From Micromonospora kangleipakensis (lineage in GTDB: Bacteria; Actinomycetota; Actinomycetes; Mycobacteriales; Micromonosporaceae): DNA of 64,000 nucleotides. The notes beneath the pieces were generated by a model. It was not told where the DNA came from. It worked only from the letters and a program-made list of their open reading frames with translations, and did no database searches. Within the stretch, counting starts at the first letter, position 1, and the number at the start of each line of letters is the position of its first letter. A program made the translations under genes and the position numbers. The stretch spans positions 6,820,001 to 6,884,000 of the forward strand of contig NZ_SHLD01000001.1 in the NCBI RefSeq assembly GCF_004217615.1. Direction: 5' to 3'. Shown here one piece after another: positions 17,160 through 25,625 of this stretch.

Positions 17160-18848
17160 TTAGAAGCGGGCGGGTTCGCGGTAGGTGCCCCACTCGGCGC
17201 GGAGGGCGTCGCAGATCTCGCCGAGGGTGGCCTCGGCGCGGACCGCCTCGAGCATCGCCGGGATCATGTTCTCCGTGGTGCGGCTGACCTCGACCATGCG
17301 GGCGACGGCGGCCTTGACCGCGGTCTCGTCGCGGGCGGCCTTGCGCTCGGCGAGCATCCGGCGCTGCTCCAGCTCCACCTCGTGCGAGATGCGCAGGATC
17401 TCCAGGTCCTTGGTGACCGTGCCGGTGTGGCAGTTGACCCCGACGATCTTCTTGTCGCCCTTCTCCAGCGCCTGCTGGTAGACGAAGGCCGACTCGGCGA
17501 TGTGGCCGGTGAACCAGCCGTCCTCGATGCCGCGCAGGATGCCCGAGGTCATCGGCCCGATCTGGTGCGGCCCCTCGCCACCGAGCTGCCGGATCCGGGC
17601 GAAGATCTCCTCGGCCTCGGCCTCGATCCTGTCGGTGAGCGCCTCGACGTACCACGACCCGCCGAGCGGGTCGGCCACGTTGATCACCCCGGTCTCCTCC
17701 ATCAGCACCTGCTGGGTACGCAGGGCGATCTCGGCGGACTCGTCGGTGGGCAGGGCGAGGGTCTCGTCCAGGGCGTTGGTGTGCAGCGAGTTGGTCCCGC
17801 CGAGCACCGCGGCGAGGGCCTCGACGGCGGTCCGCACCACGTTGTTGACCGGCTGCTGGGCGGTCAGCGACACCCCGGCGGTCTGGGTGTGGAACCGCAG
17901 CCAGAGCGCCTTCTCGCTGGTGGCGCCGTAGACGTCGCGCAGCCAGCGGGCCCAGATCCGGCGGGCCGCGCGGAACTTGGCGATCTCCTCGAAGAAGTCC
18001 ACGTGGGAGTCGAAGAAGAAGCTCAGCCCCGGGGCGAAGACGTTGACGTCCAGCCCGCGCGACAGGCCCAGCTCGACGTAGCCGAACCCGTCGGCCAGGG
18101 TGTACGCCAACTCCTGCGCGGCGGTCGAGCCGGCCTCGCGGATGTGGTACCCGGAGACCGAGAGCGGCTTGTAGCGCGGGATCTCCCCGGCGCAGTACTC
18201 CATCAGGTCGCCGATCAGGCGCAGGTGCGGCTCCGGGTCGAAGAGCCACTCCTTCTGCGCGATGTACTCCTTGAAGATGTCCGTCTGGAGCGTGCCGTCG
18301 AGGGTGGACAGGTCGGCGCCCTGCCGCTCGGCGGCGACCAAGTACATGCAGAACACCGGCACGGCCGGGCCGGAGATGGTCATCGAGGTGGTGACGCCGG
18401 CCAGGTCGATGCCGTCGAAGAGCGACTCCATGTCGGCGGCCGAGTCGACGGCCACGCCGCAGTGGCCGACCTCGCCGAGCGCCTGCGGGTCGTCGGAGTC
18501 GCGCCCCATCAGCGTCGGCATGTCGAACGCGACGGAGAGCCCGCCGCCGCCCGCGCCGAGGATCATCTTGTAGCGCTCGTTGGTCTGCTGGGCGTTGCCG
18601 AACCCGGCGAACTGCCGGATCGTCCAGGTCCGCCCGCGGTAGCCGGTCGGGTAGAGCCCCCGGGTGTACGGGAACTCACCCGGCCAGCCGATCCGCTCGA
18701 AGCCCGGGTACGCGGCACCCTCCGGCGGGCCGTACACCGGGTCCACGGTCATCCCGGAGAGCGTGGTGAAGTCCGCGTCCCGCTTGCGCGCGGCGTCGTA
18801 GCGGGCCTGCCAGCGTGCCCGTCCGGCGGCGATCTCGTCGGCGTTCAT
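17160..18848 (-). CDS. icmA: Isobutyryl-CoA mutase large subunit
   Basis: This coenzyme-B12 enzyme interconverts isobutyryl-CoA and n-butyryl-CoA with the small B12-binding subunit IcmB, which is not in the window. The 562-residue product is only the TIM-barrel substrate subunit. Two residues that separate this enzyme from methylmalonyl-CoA mutase are at the expected numbering: Phe80 (WTIRQF) and Gln198 (FKEYIAQKE). The whole sequence closely resembles Streptomyces IcmA. ATG 18848 follows GAGGAGGAG. A TACACT -10 box and two operator-like sites lie upstream. It links valine catabolism to the butyryl/crotonyl-CoA pool used by Ccr nearby; meaB, one gene further upstream, supplies a G-protein chaperone of this mutase class. 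Confidence 0.93.
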   Translation of the reverse strand: MNADEIAAGRARWQARYDAARKRDADFTTLSGMTVDPVYGPPEGAAYPGFERIGWPGEFPYTRGLYPTGYRGRTWTIRQFAGFGNAQQTNERYKMILGAGGGGLSVAFDMPTLMGRDSDDPQALGEVGHCGVAVDSAADMESLFDGIDLAGVTTSMTISGPAVPVFCMYLVAAERQGADLSTLDGTLQTDIFKEYIAQKEWLFDPEPHLRLIGDLMEYCAGEIPRYKPLSVSGYHIREAGSTAAQELAYTLADGFGYVELGLSRGLDVNVFAPGLSFFFDSHVDFFEEIAKFRAARRIWARWLRDVYGATSEKALWLRFHTQTAGVSLTAQQPVNNVVRTAVEALAAVLGGTNSLHTNALDETLALPTDESAEIALRTQQVLMEETGVINVADPLGGSWYVEALTDRIEAEAEEIFARIRQLGGEGPHQIGPMTSGILRGIEDGWFTGHIAESAFVYQQALEKGDKKIVGVNCHTGTVTKDLEILRISHEVELEQRRMLAERKAARDETAVKAAVARMVEVSRTTENMIPAMLEAVRAEATLGEICDALRAEWGTYREPARF

Positions 18849-18885
18849 CCGCGGAGCTCCTCCTCGAGTCCTCGACTGAAGACCG

Positions 18886-18891
18886 AGTGTA
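18886..18891 (-). promoter_or_regulatory. -10 element (TACACT) of icmA
   Basis: TACACT on the minus strand, 38 bp upstream of ATG 18848. A 13-bp gap separates it from the operator at 18905-18916, the same geometry as at 45014-45044. Confidence 0.55.
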
Positions 18892-18904
18892 GAACGGAGG
18901 CCTG

Positions 18905-18916
18905 AACGATCGCTAA
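18905..18916 (-). promoter_or_regulatory. Operator-like site 1 of icmA
   Basis: TTAGCGATCGTT on the minus strand, a member of the shared motif TTA-N-YG-R-N-Y-G-K-T found before the acyl-CoA genes of this window. It sits where a -35 element would be. Confidence 0.6.
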
Positions 18917-18926
18917 GGATGTTCGT

Positions 18927-18938
18927 ACCGGTCGGTAA
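18927..18938 (-). promoter_or_regulatory. Operator-like site 2 of icmA
   Basis: TTACCGACCGGT, a second match 10 bp upstream of site 1. It also lies directly next to the stop codon of the Asp23-family gene. Confidence 0.5.
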
Positions 18939-18943
18939 CCTGG

Positions 18944-19357
18944 TCAGGCCGAGGGCACCGCCGGACCGCCCAGGGCCACGTCGTCGACCCGGATGTTGAT
19001 CTCGTCGACCCGCAGCCCGTACGCCTCGACGCCCGCCGTCACCGCGGACCGCACCGCGTCGGTCACCTCCGGCACCGGCCGGCCGCCCTCGATCACCAGC
19101 ACCAGGTTGACCACCGCCGCGCCGTTCGTGACGTGCGCCGAGCAGCCCCGCCGGGCATCCCCCACCTGGTCCAGGCCGACCTTGTCGAGCACCGCGTTGA
19201 AGAACCGGGCCACGTCCCCGCCCAGCTCGGCCACTCCGGGCACGGACTTCGCGGCGGCCACCGCGATCTTCTCCACCACCTCGTCGGAGACGTGCGTCGT
19301 GCCGCCCGCCACCGTGTCCGGCGTCACGGACAGCTCCTGGGTCGCCTCGTCAGCCAT
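18944..19357 (-). CDS. Asp23/Gls24-family envelope stress protein
   Basis: A 137-residue cytoplasmic protein of the Asp23/Gls24 family. Characteristic segments are VVEKIAVAAAKSVPGVAEL near the N-terminus and AVVNLVLVIEGGRPVPEVTDAVRSAV followed by VDEINIRVDDV at the end. ATG 19357 is chosen because GGTAGGAGC precedes it. Family members are linked to cell-envelope stress and in some species are held at the membrane by a small partner, not seen here. It is 87 bp downstream of meaB on the same strand and 95 bp before icmA, whose own promoter lies between. Confidence 0.8.
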   Translation of the reverse strand: MADEATQELSVTPDTVAGGTTHVSDEVVEKIAVAAAKSVPGVAELGGDVARFFNAVLDKVGLDQVGDARRGCSAHVTNGAAVVNLVLVIEGGRPVPEVTDAVRSAVTAGVEAYGLRVDEINIRVDDVALGGPAVPSA

Positions 19358-19444
19358 GCTCCTACCCCCACCACACACGCGCACCGCCCCACGACCGTGA
19401 GGCGGTGCGAGCGTACTAGGTGGGTCCGGTCCGGAGTGGACCGC

Positions 19445-20449
19445 TCAGGCGCCGAGCTGGGCGAGCAGCTCGTCGGCGGCCGCGTACGGGTCGATGGCGC
19501 CCTCGGCCACCTTGGCGGCGAGCGTCGTCAGCTCCGTACCGTCGCGCAGCGAACCGATCCGGGCGCGGAGGACGCCGAGCGCGATCGCCTCGACCTCGGC
19601 GGCGGCCCGCGCCTCCCGGCGGCGGCGCAGCTCGTCGTGCTGCTCCAGCCAGCCGCGGTGCTTGTCGATGGCGGCGGCGATGTCGTCGATCCCCTCGCCC
19701 CGCGCGGCGATGGCCCGCACCACCTGCGGCCGCCACTCCCCCGGCCCGCGCTCGCCCAGGGCGATCATGCCCTGGATGTCGCGGACGGTGGCGTCGGCGC
19801 CGTCCCGGTCGGCCTTGTTGACCACGAAGACGTCGGCGATCTCCAGGATGCCCGCCTTCACCGCCTGGATCGCGTCGCCCATGCCCGGGGCGAGCAGCAC
19901 CAGCGTGGTGTCGGCCAGCGAGGCGACCTCCACCTCGGCCTGCCCGACGCCGACGGTCTCCACCAGCACCACGTCGCAGCCGGCGCCCTCGAGCACCCGC
20001 ACGGCCTGCGGGGTCGCCGCGGAGAGCCCGCCGAGGTGCCCCCGACTGGACATCGAGCGGATGTAGACGCCCGGGTCGGTGGCGTGATCCTGCATCCGGA
20101 CCCGGTCGCCGAGGATCGCCCCGCCGGTGAACGGGCTGGACGGGTCGATGGCCAGCACGCCCACCCGGTGGCCGCGCGCCCGCAGCGCCCGGACCAGCTC
20201 GTTGGTGGTGGTCGACTTGCCCACGCCCGGGGACCCGGTCAGGCCCACCACCTGGGCCTGACCGGCGTACGGGGCGAGGGCCGCCGCGACCTGCGGCAGC
20301 ACCTCGTCGCCGGACTCGACCAGGGTGATCAGCCGGGCCACCGCGCGGGGGTCACCCGCGCGGGCCCGCTCCACCAGCATCGGTACGTCCCGGCTGCGGC
20401 GCACCGATCCGACGGCCGCCGCCGGGGCGTTCTCGACGGTCTCACTCAC
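19445..20449 (-). CDS. meaB: MeaB-type GTPase chaperone of B12-dependent acyl-CoA mutases
   Basis: A 334-residue G3E P-loop GTPase that guards adenosylcobalamin loading and protects acyl-CoA mutases from inactivation. Visible are the P-loop GSPGVGKST, the DPSSPFTGGAILGDRVRM segment, VLVETVGVGQAEVEVA, and the guanine-specificity motif NKAD. The length and C-terminal dimerisation helices fit MeaB/ArgK. It starts at GTG 20449, 105 bp after the thiolase gene on the same strand, and is probably co-transcribed with it from the operator-controlled promoter near 21790. Its clients would be IcmA and Ecm from this window. Confidence 0.93.
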   Translation of the reverse strand: MSETVENAPAAAVGSVRRSRDVPMLVERARAGDPRAVARLITLVESGDEVLPQVAAALAPYAGQAQVVGLTGSPGVGKSTTTNELVRALRARGHRVGVLAIDPSSPFTGGAILGDRVRMQDHATDPGVYIRSMSSRGHLGGLSAATPQAVRVLEGAGCDVVLVETVGVGQAEVEVASLADTTLVLLAPGMGDAIQAVKAGILEIADVFVVNKADRDGADATVRDIQGMIALGERGPGEWRPQVVRAIAARGEGIDDIAAAIDKHRGWLEQHDELRRRREARAAAEVEAIALGVLRARIGSLRDGTELTTLAAKVAEGAIDPYAAADELLAQLGA

Positions 20450-20554
20450 TGTGCCGCCTTCGTTCGCGACTGCGGGGCTCGCAAACCCGGCTCACTCCTC
20501 GCGCTCACTGGTCATGTCCCCTGTTCGGCCCGCGGGATCGACTGGATCCCGCGC

Positions 20555-21754
20555 TCACTGCTGGGCTTCGCCGCCCGCCGGCACGTGGATGATGAGCGCG
20601 TCGCCCTGGCCACCGCCGCCGCAGAGCGCGGCCGCGCCGGTGCCGCCGCCGCGCCGCTTGAGCTCCAGCGCGAGGGTGAGCACCAGCCGGGCGCCGGACA
20701 TGCCGATCGGGTGGCCGAGCGCGATCGCGCCGCCGTTGACGTTCACCTTGTCGGTGCTGATCCCGAGGTCCCGCGCGGACTGGATGCCGACCTGGGCGAA
20801 CGCCTCGTTGATCTCGATGAGGTCGAGGTCGGCGACGCTGAGGCCGCCCTTCTTCAGGGCGTGCTGGATCGCGTTCGAGGGCTGCGAGTGCAGCGAGTTG
20901 TCCGGGCCGGCCACGTTCCCGTGCGCGCCGATCTCGGCCAGCCAGGTCAGCCCCAGCTCCTTCGCCTTGGCCTTGCTCATCACGACCACGGCGGCGGCGC
21001 CGTCGGAGATCGGCGAGGAGCTGCCGGCGGTGATCGTGCCGTCCTTGGTGAAGGCGGGCCGCAGCCTGCCCAGCGACTCGGCGGTGGTGTCCGGCCGGAT
21101 GCCCTCGTCCTCGCTGATCACCAGCGGCTCGCCCTTGCGCTGCGGGATGATCACCGGGCTGATCTCGTCGGCGAAGTGGCCGTTCTTCTGCGCGGCGGCG
21201 GCCCGCTGGTGGCTGGCCGCGGCGAAGGCGTCCTGCTCCTCGCGGGTGATGCCGTGCTTGACGCCGTGCCGCTCGGTCGACTCGCCCATCGAGCAGCAGT
21301 CCCAGGCGTCGCTGAGCCCGTCGAGGGCCATGTGGTCCTTGATCGTGACGTCGCCGTACTTGTAGCCGCTGCGCTGGCCGAGCAGCAGGTGCGGGGCGTT
21401 GGTCATCGACTCCATGCCGCCGGCCACCACGATGTCGAACTCGCCGGCCCGGATGAGCTGGTCGGCCAGGGCGATCGCGTCCAGGCCGGAGAGGCAGACC
21501 TTGTTGATGGTCAGGGCCGGCACGGACATCGGGATGCCCGCCTCGACCGCCGCCTGCCGGGCCGGGATCTGACCGGCGCCGGCCTGGAGCACCTGCCCCA
21601 TGATCACGTACTGCACCTGGTCGGGGGTGACGCCGGCGCGCTCCAGCGCGGCCTTGATCGCCACCCCGCCGAGCTTCGTCGCCGGGAGGTCCTTGAGGTT
21701 GCCCAGCAGCCGACCCATCGGGGTCCGCGCGCCGCTGACGATCACCGAAGCCAT
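20555..21754 (-). CDS. atoB: Acetyl-CoA C-acetyltransferase (thiolase)
   Basis: This condenses two acetyl-CoA to acetoacetyl-CoA, first step of the ethylmalonyl-CoA route and of polyhydroxybutyrate synthesis (it works in reverse in degradation). The 399-residue protein has the acylated cysteine in [12 protein letters not shown], the NEAFA motif, the [14 protein letters not shown] histidine loop and the C-terminal CGGGGQGDA cysteine, all typical of biosynthetic thiolases. ATG 21754 follows GGAGGCAG. It is transcribed divergently from the epimerase gene, and the gap carries one operator-like site able to control both. Confidence 0.92.
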   Translation of the reverse strand: MASVIVSGARTPMGRLLGNLKDLPATKLGGVAIKAALERAGVTPDQVQYVIMGQVLQAGAGQIPARQAAVEAGIPMSVPALTINKVCLSGLDAIALADQLIRAGEFDIVVAGGMESMTNAPHLLLGQRSGYKYGDVTIKDHMALDGLSDAWDCCSMGESTERHGVKHGITREEQDAFAAASHQRAAAAQKNGHFADEISPVIIPQRKGEPLVISEDEGIRPDTTAESLGRLRPAFTKDGTITAGSSSPISDGAAAVVVMSKAKAKELGLTWLAEIGAHGNVAGPDNSLHSQPSNAIQHALKKGGLSVADLDLIEINEAFAQVGIQSARDLGISTDKVNVNGGAIALGHPIGMSGARLVLTLALELKRRGGGTGAAALCGGGGQGDALIIHVPAGGEAQQ

Positions 21755-21788
21755 GCCTGCCTCCGAGGGGGGTGCCGAGCTGTACGCC

Positions 21789-21800
21789 TTAACGATTGTT
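21789..21800. promoter_or_regulatory. Operator-like site between atoB and the epimerase gene
   Basis: TTAACGATTGTT, a member of the motif shared with the other acyl-CoA genes, lies 4 bp upstream of the epimerase -10 box in the 62-bp divergent gap. Confidence 0.6.
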
Positions 21801-21804
21801 CGGT

Positions 21805-21810
21805 CAGACT
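21805..21810 (+). promoter_or_regulatory. -10 element (CAGACT) of the epimerase gene, leaderless start
   Basis: CAGACT ends six bases before ATG 21817 and there is no ribosome site, so the mRNA probably begins at the start codon. Confidence 0.6.
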
Positions 21811-21816
21811 AGCGCC

Positions 21817-22290
21817 ATGGCAGAGAACTCCCCCGTCGAGCCCGCTGCGGACTACGTCACAGACATCGGGCTGCGCCGCATCGACCACGTCGGGATCGCG
21901 GTGGCCGACCTGGACGCCGCGATCGACTTCTACCAGCGCACCTTCGGGATGCGCTGCGTGCACACCGAGACCAACACCGAGCAGGGCGTACGCGAGGCGA
22001 TGCTGGCCGTCGGCCCGAGCACCGAGGGCGGGTGCGTGCAGCTGCTCGCCCCGCTGACGCCGGAGTCGACGATCGCGAAGTTCCTGGACCGCAACGGTCC
22101 GGGTGTGCAGCAGGTCGCGTACACGGTGGCGGACATCGACGCGGCCTGCGCGGCGCTGCGCGAGCGCGGCGTCCGACTGCTCTACGAGAAGCCGAAGCGG
22201 GGCACCTCCGACTCCCGGATCAACTTCGTCCACCCCAAGGACGCCGGCGGCGTCCTGGTCGAGCTGGTCGAGCCGGCCGCCGGCCACTGA
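21817..22290 (+). CDS. mce: Methylmalonyl/ethylmalonyl-CoA epimerase
   Basis: This interconverts the 2S and 2R forms of methylmalonyl-CoA and, in this setting, ethylmalonyl-CoA made by Ccr before Ecm acts. The 157-residue protein is a single vicinal-oxygen-chelate unit: LRRIDHVGIAVADLDAAIDFY with a metal-binding histidine, VQLLAPLTPESTIAKFLDRNGPGVQQVAYTV with a conserved glutamine, and HPKDAGGVLVELVEP with histidine and glutamate. Length fits the family. Translation seems leaderless. It is divergent from atoB and followed by ccr, as in the Streptomyces epimerase neighbourhood. Confidence 0.92.
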   Translation: MAENSPVEPAADYVTDIGLRRIDHVGIAVADLDAAIDFYQRTFGMRCVHTETNTEQGVREAMLAVGPSTEGGCVQLLAPLTPESTIAKFLDRNGPGVQQVAYTVADIDAACAALRERGVRLLYEKPKRGTSDSRINFVHPKDAGGVLVELVEPAAGH

Positions 22291-22425
22291 CCCGCCCGGT
22301 GGGGCCTCGGGTTCCGGGGTCCCACCGGCATCCGGACCGAGCGCGGCCCTGCGCGGTTCGCCGCTTCCCCGGACACCTCCACGCATCGGCGGATGCAGTT
22401 TTTCACACAGGGCTTCCGGCCCTAG

Positions 22426-22439
22426 CTACCGTTCAGTAA
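22426..22439. promoter_or_regulatory. Operator-like site of ccr
   Basis: CTACCGTTCAGTAA shares the 13-mer TACCGTTCAGTAA with the site before ecm at 41412-41425. Read on the other strand it is TTACTGAACGGT, a match to the shared motif. It overlaps a possible -10 box (TAGCTA, 22423-22428). Confidence 0.6.
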
Positions 22440-22570
22440 CGTCCGACCCCACAAGGAGCGCGACCGGTGCCGGATGTGTCGATTGCCGACATGGCGGTCG
22501 GTCGCACCGGCGCCGACGATGGCAGCACCCCCTGCCCCCCGGCGTGGGTGCGGACGAACGGGAGGTCACC

Positions 22571-23926
22571 GTGCAGGACATCCTCGAAGCGATCATGGCG
22601 GCGGAGGGCTCCGGCCAGCCGGAGCGGGAGCTCGCCGGCCTCGCCGGCCTGCCGGTACCGGAGAGCTACCGGGGCGTGGTGGTGCGCGCCGAGGACACCC
22701 GGATGTTCGACGGGATGGCCACCCGGGACAAGGACCCGCGCAAGGCCCTGCACCTGCAGGAGGTGCCCACCCCGGAGCTCGGCCCGGGCGAGGCCCTGGT
22801 CGCGGTGATGGCCAGCGCGATCAACTACAACACCGTCTGGACCAGCATCTTCGAGCCGCTGCCGACCTTCAAGTTCCTCCAGCGCTACGGCCGGCTCTCC
22901 GAGCTGACCCGCCGGCACGACCTGCCGTACCACGTGGTGGGGTCGGACGCCGCCGGCGTGGTGCTGCGCACCGGGCCCGGGGTGACGAAGTGGAAGGCCG
23001 GCGACGAGGTGGTCGCGCACTGCCTGTCGGTGGAGCTGGAGGACGCGGCCGGCCACGACGACACCATGCTCGACCCGCAGCAGCGGATCTGGGGCTTCGA
23101 GACCAACTTCGGCGGGCTCGCCGAGCTTGCCGTGGTCAAGGCCAACCAGCTGATGCCGAAGCCGCGCCACCTGAGCTGGGAGGAGGCGGCCAGCCCCGGG
23201 CTGGTCAACTCCACCGCGTACCGGCAGCTGGTGTCGCACCACGGGGCCAACATGAAGCAGGGTGACGTGGTGCTGATCTGGGGCGCCTCCGGCGGCCTGG
23301 GCGGCTACGCCACCCAGATGGCGCTCAACGGCGGGGCCATCCCGGTCTGCGTGGTCTCCTCCCCGGAGAAGGCCGAGCTGTGCCGGAAGATGGGCGCCGA
23401 GCTGGTCATCGACCGCGCGGCCGAGGGCTTCCGGTTCTGGAAGGACGAGGAGACCCAGGACCCGGACGAGTGGCGTCGTTTCGGCGAGCGGATCCGCGAG
23501 CTGACCGGCGGCGAGGACCCGGACATCGTCTTCGAGCACCCCGGCCGGGAGACCTTCGGCGCCAGCGTCTACGTGGCCAAGCGCGGCGGCACCATCGTCA
23601 CCTGCGCCTCCACCAGCGGCTACCAGCACCAGTACGACAACCGGTACCTCTGGATGCACCTCAAGCGGATCGTCGGCAGCCACTTCGCCAACTACCACGA
23701 GGCCTGGCAGGCCAACCGCCTGGTGGCGCTCGGTCAGATCCACCCGACGGTGTCGAAGACCTACTCGCTGGAGCAGACCGGCCAGGCCGCGTACGAGGTG
23801 CACCGCAACGCGCACCAGGGCAAGGTCGGCGTCCGCTGCCTCGCGCCGACGGACGGCCTCGGCGTCCGCGACACCGAGCTGCGCGCCCGGCACGAAACGG
23901 CGATCAACCGGTTCCGGGGCCACTGA
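22571..23926 (+). CDS. ccr: Crotonyl-CoA carboxylase/reductase
   Basis: This reductively carboxylates crotonyl-CoA with CO2 and NADPH to ethylmalonyl-CoA, the signature step of the ethylmalonyl-CoA pathway; ethylmalonyl-CoA is also a polyketide extender unit. The 451-residue MDR-superfamily protein shows the Ccr-specific blocks MFDGMATRDKDPRKALH, YNTVWTSIFEP, HCLSVELEDAAGHDDTMLDP, the NADPH-binding WGASGGLGGYATQ and EHPGRETFGASVYV. GTG 22571 is chosen for its GGGAGG site five bases upstream and its fit to family N-termini. An operator-like site lies 130 bp upstream and a T-tailed terminator about 90 bp downstream, so the gene is probably monocistronic. Confidence 0.96.
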   Translation: MQDILEAIMAAEGSGQPERELAGLAGLPVPESYRGVVVRAEDTRMFDGMATRDKDPRKALHLQEVPTPELGPGEALVAVMASAINYNTVWTSIFEPLPTFKFLQRYGRLSELTRRHDLPYHVVGSDAAGVVLRTGPGVTKWKAGDEVVAHCLSVELEDAAGHDDTMLDPQQRIWGFETNFGGLAELAVVKANQLMPKPRHLSWEEAASPGLVNSTAYRQLVSHHGANMKQGDVVLIWGASGGLGGYATQMALNGGAIPVCVVSSPEKAELCRKMGAELVIDRAAEGFRFWKDEETQDPDEWRRFGERIRELTGGEDPDIVFEHPGRETFGASVYVAKRGGTIVTCASTSGYQHQYDNRYLWMHLKRIVGSHFANYHEAWQANRLVALGQIHPTVSKTYSLEQTGQAAYEVHRNAHQGKVGVRCLAPTDGLGVRDTELRARHETAINRFRGH

Positions 23927-24013
23927 CCCGTACGGGTAAGGCCGGGATGGCCATTGCGGCGAGGCGGCCATTGCCTTTCCATCACCCGGCGCACCATTCG
24001 AGTCACGGCTGAC

Positions 24014-24047
24014 AAAGGGCCGCGGGGCATCGTCCCGCGGCCCTTTT
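24014..24047 (+). terminator. Rho-independent terminator of ccr
   Basis: A perfect 13-bp stem (24014-24026 with 24034-24046) ending in TTTT, one of the few hairpins here with a T-run. Confidence 0.85.
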
Positions 24048-24204
24048 CCCGCTCACCTTGCGTGACGCCCGACCCGCCCCGGGACCTGCCAAGATCGCCG
24101 TTTGGTCCGGTCCCACCGGGACCGCGAGTTGACCATGTAATGAGGACACGAAAGCTGCGCACCGCTCTTGCGAAGCACCCTGGGGCGTCTGCGAGTATGT
24201 CCCA

Positions 24205-25458
24205 ATGCCCCAGCAGCAGTCCTCCCCGCTTGCGTTCTTCGATAACGCGAACTCACAGCCCGATTTCACCGTTGGCCTGCGCGGATACAACACCGGTCAG
24301 GTCGATGACTTCATCGGTCGGCTGACCGCCGCGCTGACCCAGTCCGAGCAGGCCCGCGCCGAGGCCGAGCAGCGGATGAACGACGCCCAGCGCCGGCTCC
24401 GCCAGGCCGAGCAGCGCCAGAACGCGTTGGAGCAGAAGCTCACCGACACCAACAAGCAGCTCGAGGAGAACAGCCGGCCGACCCTGTCCGGCCTCGGCAC
24501 CCGCGTCGAGCAGATCCTCCGGCTGGCGGAAGAGCAGGCCAACGACCACCGCAACGAGGCCAAGCGCGAGTCGGAGGGCATCCTCTCCGCCGCCCGCCTC
24601 GAGGCCCGCGAGATCACCGACAAGGCGCGCGCCGAGGCGGCCGCGATGAAGGCCACCGCGGAGCGGGAGGCCGGCAGCGTCCGCACCACCGCCGAGCGGG
24701 AGGCCGCGGAGGTCCGGGTCCAGGCCCGCCGCGAGGCGGACACCCTGCGCGCGGACGCCGAGCGGGAGACCAAGCAGCTGCGTACCGTCACCGCACACGA
24801 GGTGGCCGAGCTGAAGTCCACCGTCGAGCGTGAGGTCGCCACCCTGCGGGCCACCGCCGAGCGGGAGATCACCCAGCAGCGGGCCAAGGCCGCGCGGGAG
24901 GCCGAGGAGAAGCGCGCCGAGGCGACCAAGCTGCTCACCGACGCGCGCGACAAGCGCGACAAGGACCTGCAGGCCCTGGAGCTCCAGCTCGCCGAGCGGC
25001 GGGAGAAGGCCGAGCGCGAGGAGTCCGAGCGGCATGCCGCGCAGGTCGCGCAGACCCAGAAGCTGGTCAGCGAGGCCGAGCAGCGGGCCCGGGCCGCGCA
25101 GGAGCGGGCCAAGGAGATCGAGCAGCGGGCCGAGGCCCGCCGGGTCGAGTCCGAGCGCACCGCCAACGAGACGGTGGAAAAGGCCAAGGCGCTGTCCGAG
25201 AAGACGCTCAACGAGGCCAAGGCCGAGTCGCAGCGGCTGCTCAGCGAGGCCCGCACCGAGGCCGAGCTGACCACCCAGGCGGCCCGCCGCGAGGTCGAGG
25301 ACCTCACCCGGCAGAAGGACGCCGTCACCTCCCAGCTCGGTCAGATGCTCTCCGGTCTCGCCGGCATCGTGCCGGGCGTGCCGGCGGCCCCGGCCAAGCC
25401 GGAAGCGGCCAAGAAGGAGGGTTCCGAGGAGCGGGTCATCGCCGAGTCGGCCAGCTGA
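24205..25458 (+). CDS. DivIVA-like coiled-coil protein, polarisome/FilP-Scy type
   Basis: A 417-residue protein that is almost entirely coiled coil. Residues 20-45 (FTVGLRGYNTGQVDDFIGRL) match the N-terminal membrane-binding motif of DivIVA-family proteins. GLGTRVEQILRLAEEQA is shared with the next gene. The rest is a long heptad-rich rod rich in A, E, R and K, ending in a short Pro/Ala tail. In Streptomyces the coiled-coil proteins FilP and Scy lie in the same neighbourhood beside the methylmalonyl-CoA epimerase gene and organise polar growth. This synteny and the domain layout support a cytoskeletal role at the cell pole. No ribosome site; GAGTAT six bases upstream of ATG 24205 suggests a leaderless start. 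Confidence 0.8.
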   Translation: MPQQQSSPLAFFDNANSQPDFTVGLRGYNTGQVDDFIGRLTAALTQSEQARAEAEQRMNDAQRRLRQAEQRQNALEQKLTDTNKQLEENSRPTLSGLGTRVEQILRLAEEQANDHRNEAKRESEGILSAARLEAREITDKARAEAAAMKATAEREAGSVRTTAEREAAEVRVQARREADTLRADAERETKQLRTVTAHEVAELKSTVEREVATLRATAEREITQQRAKAAREAEEKRAEATKLLTDARDKRDKDLQALELQLAERREKAEREESERHAAQVAQTQKLVSEAEQRARAAQERAKEIEQRAEARRVESERTANETVEKAKALSEKTLNEAKAESQRLLSEARTEAELTTQAARREVEDLTRQKDAVTSQLGQMLSGLAGIVPGVPAAPAKPEAAKKEGSEERVIAESAS

Positions 25459-25484
25459 GCACCACCCGCATCGGGGCATGATCC

Positions 25485-25528
25485 ACGGCGCGGGGTGACA
25501 CCGGGTAACCGGTGGAACCCCGCGCCGT
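25485..25528. terminator. Two-level hairpin terminator
   Basis: Outer perfect 12-bp stem ACGGCGCGGGGT (25485-25496 with 25517-25528) enclosing CACCGG/CCGGTG, between the two coiled-coil genes. Confidence 0.75.
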
Positions 25529-25625
25529 CATGCTGCCGCGCCCGTTCCGTCCTATCAGTGAATAAGCTCCCAACAGGGGCGTCCGTATCGCCCCAGCAGA
25601 GCCGGATGCGTGTGAGGATGGGGGC

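Noticed and set aside
22467..22808. A GTG-started frame behind AAGGAG upstream of and overlapping ccr
   Set aside because: It becomes Arg/Ser/Pro-rich out-of-frame sequence inside ccr and has no recognisable similarity; at most the first 30 codons could be a leader peptide.
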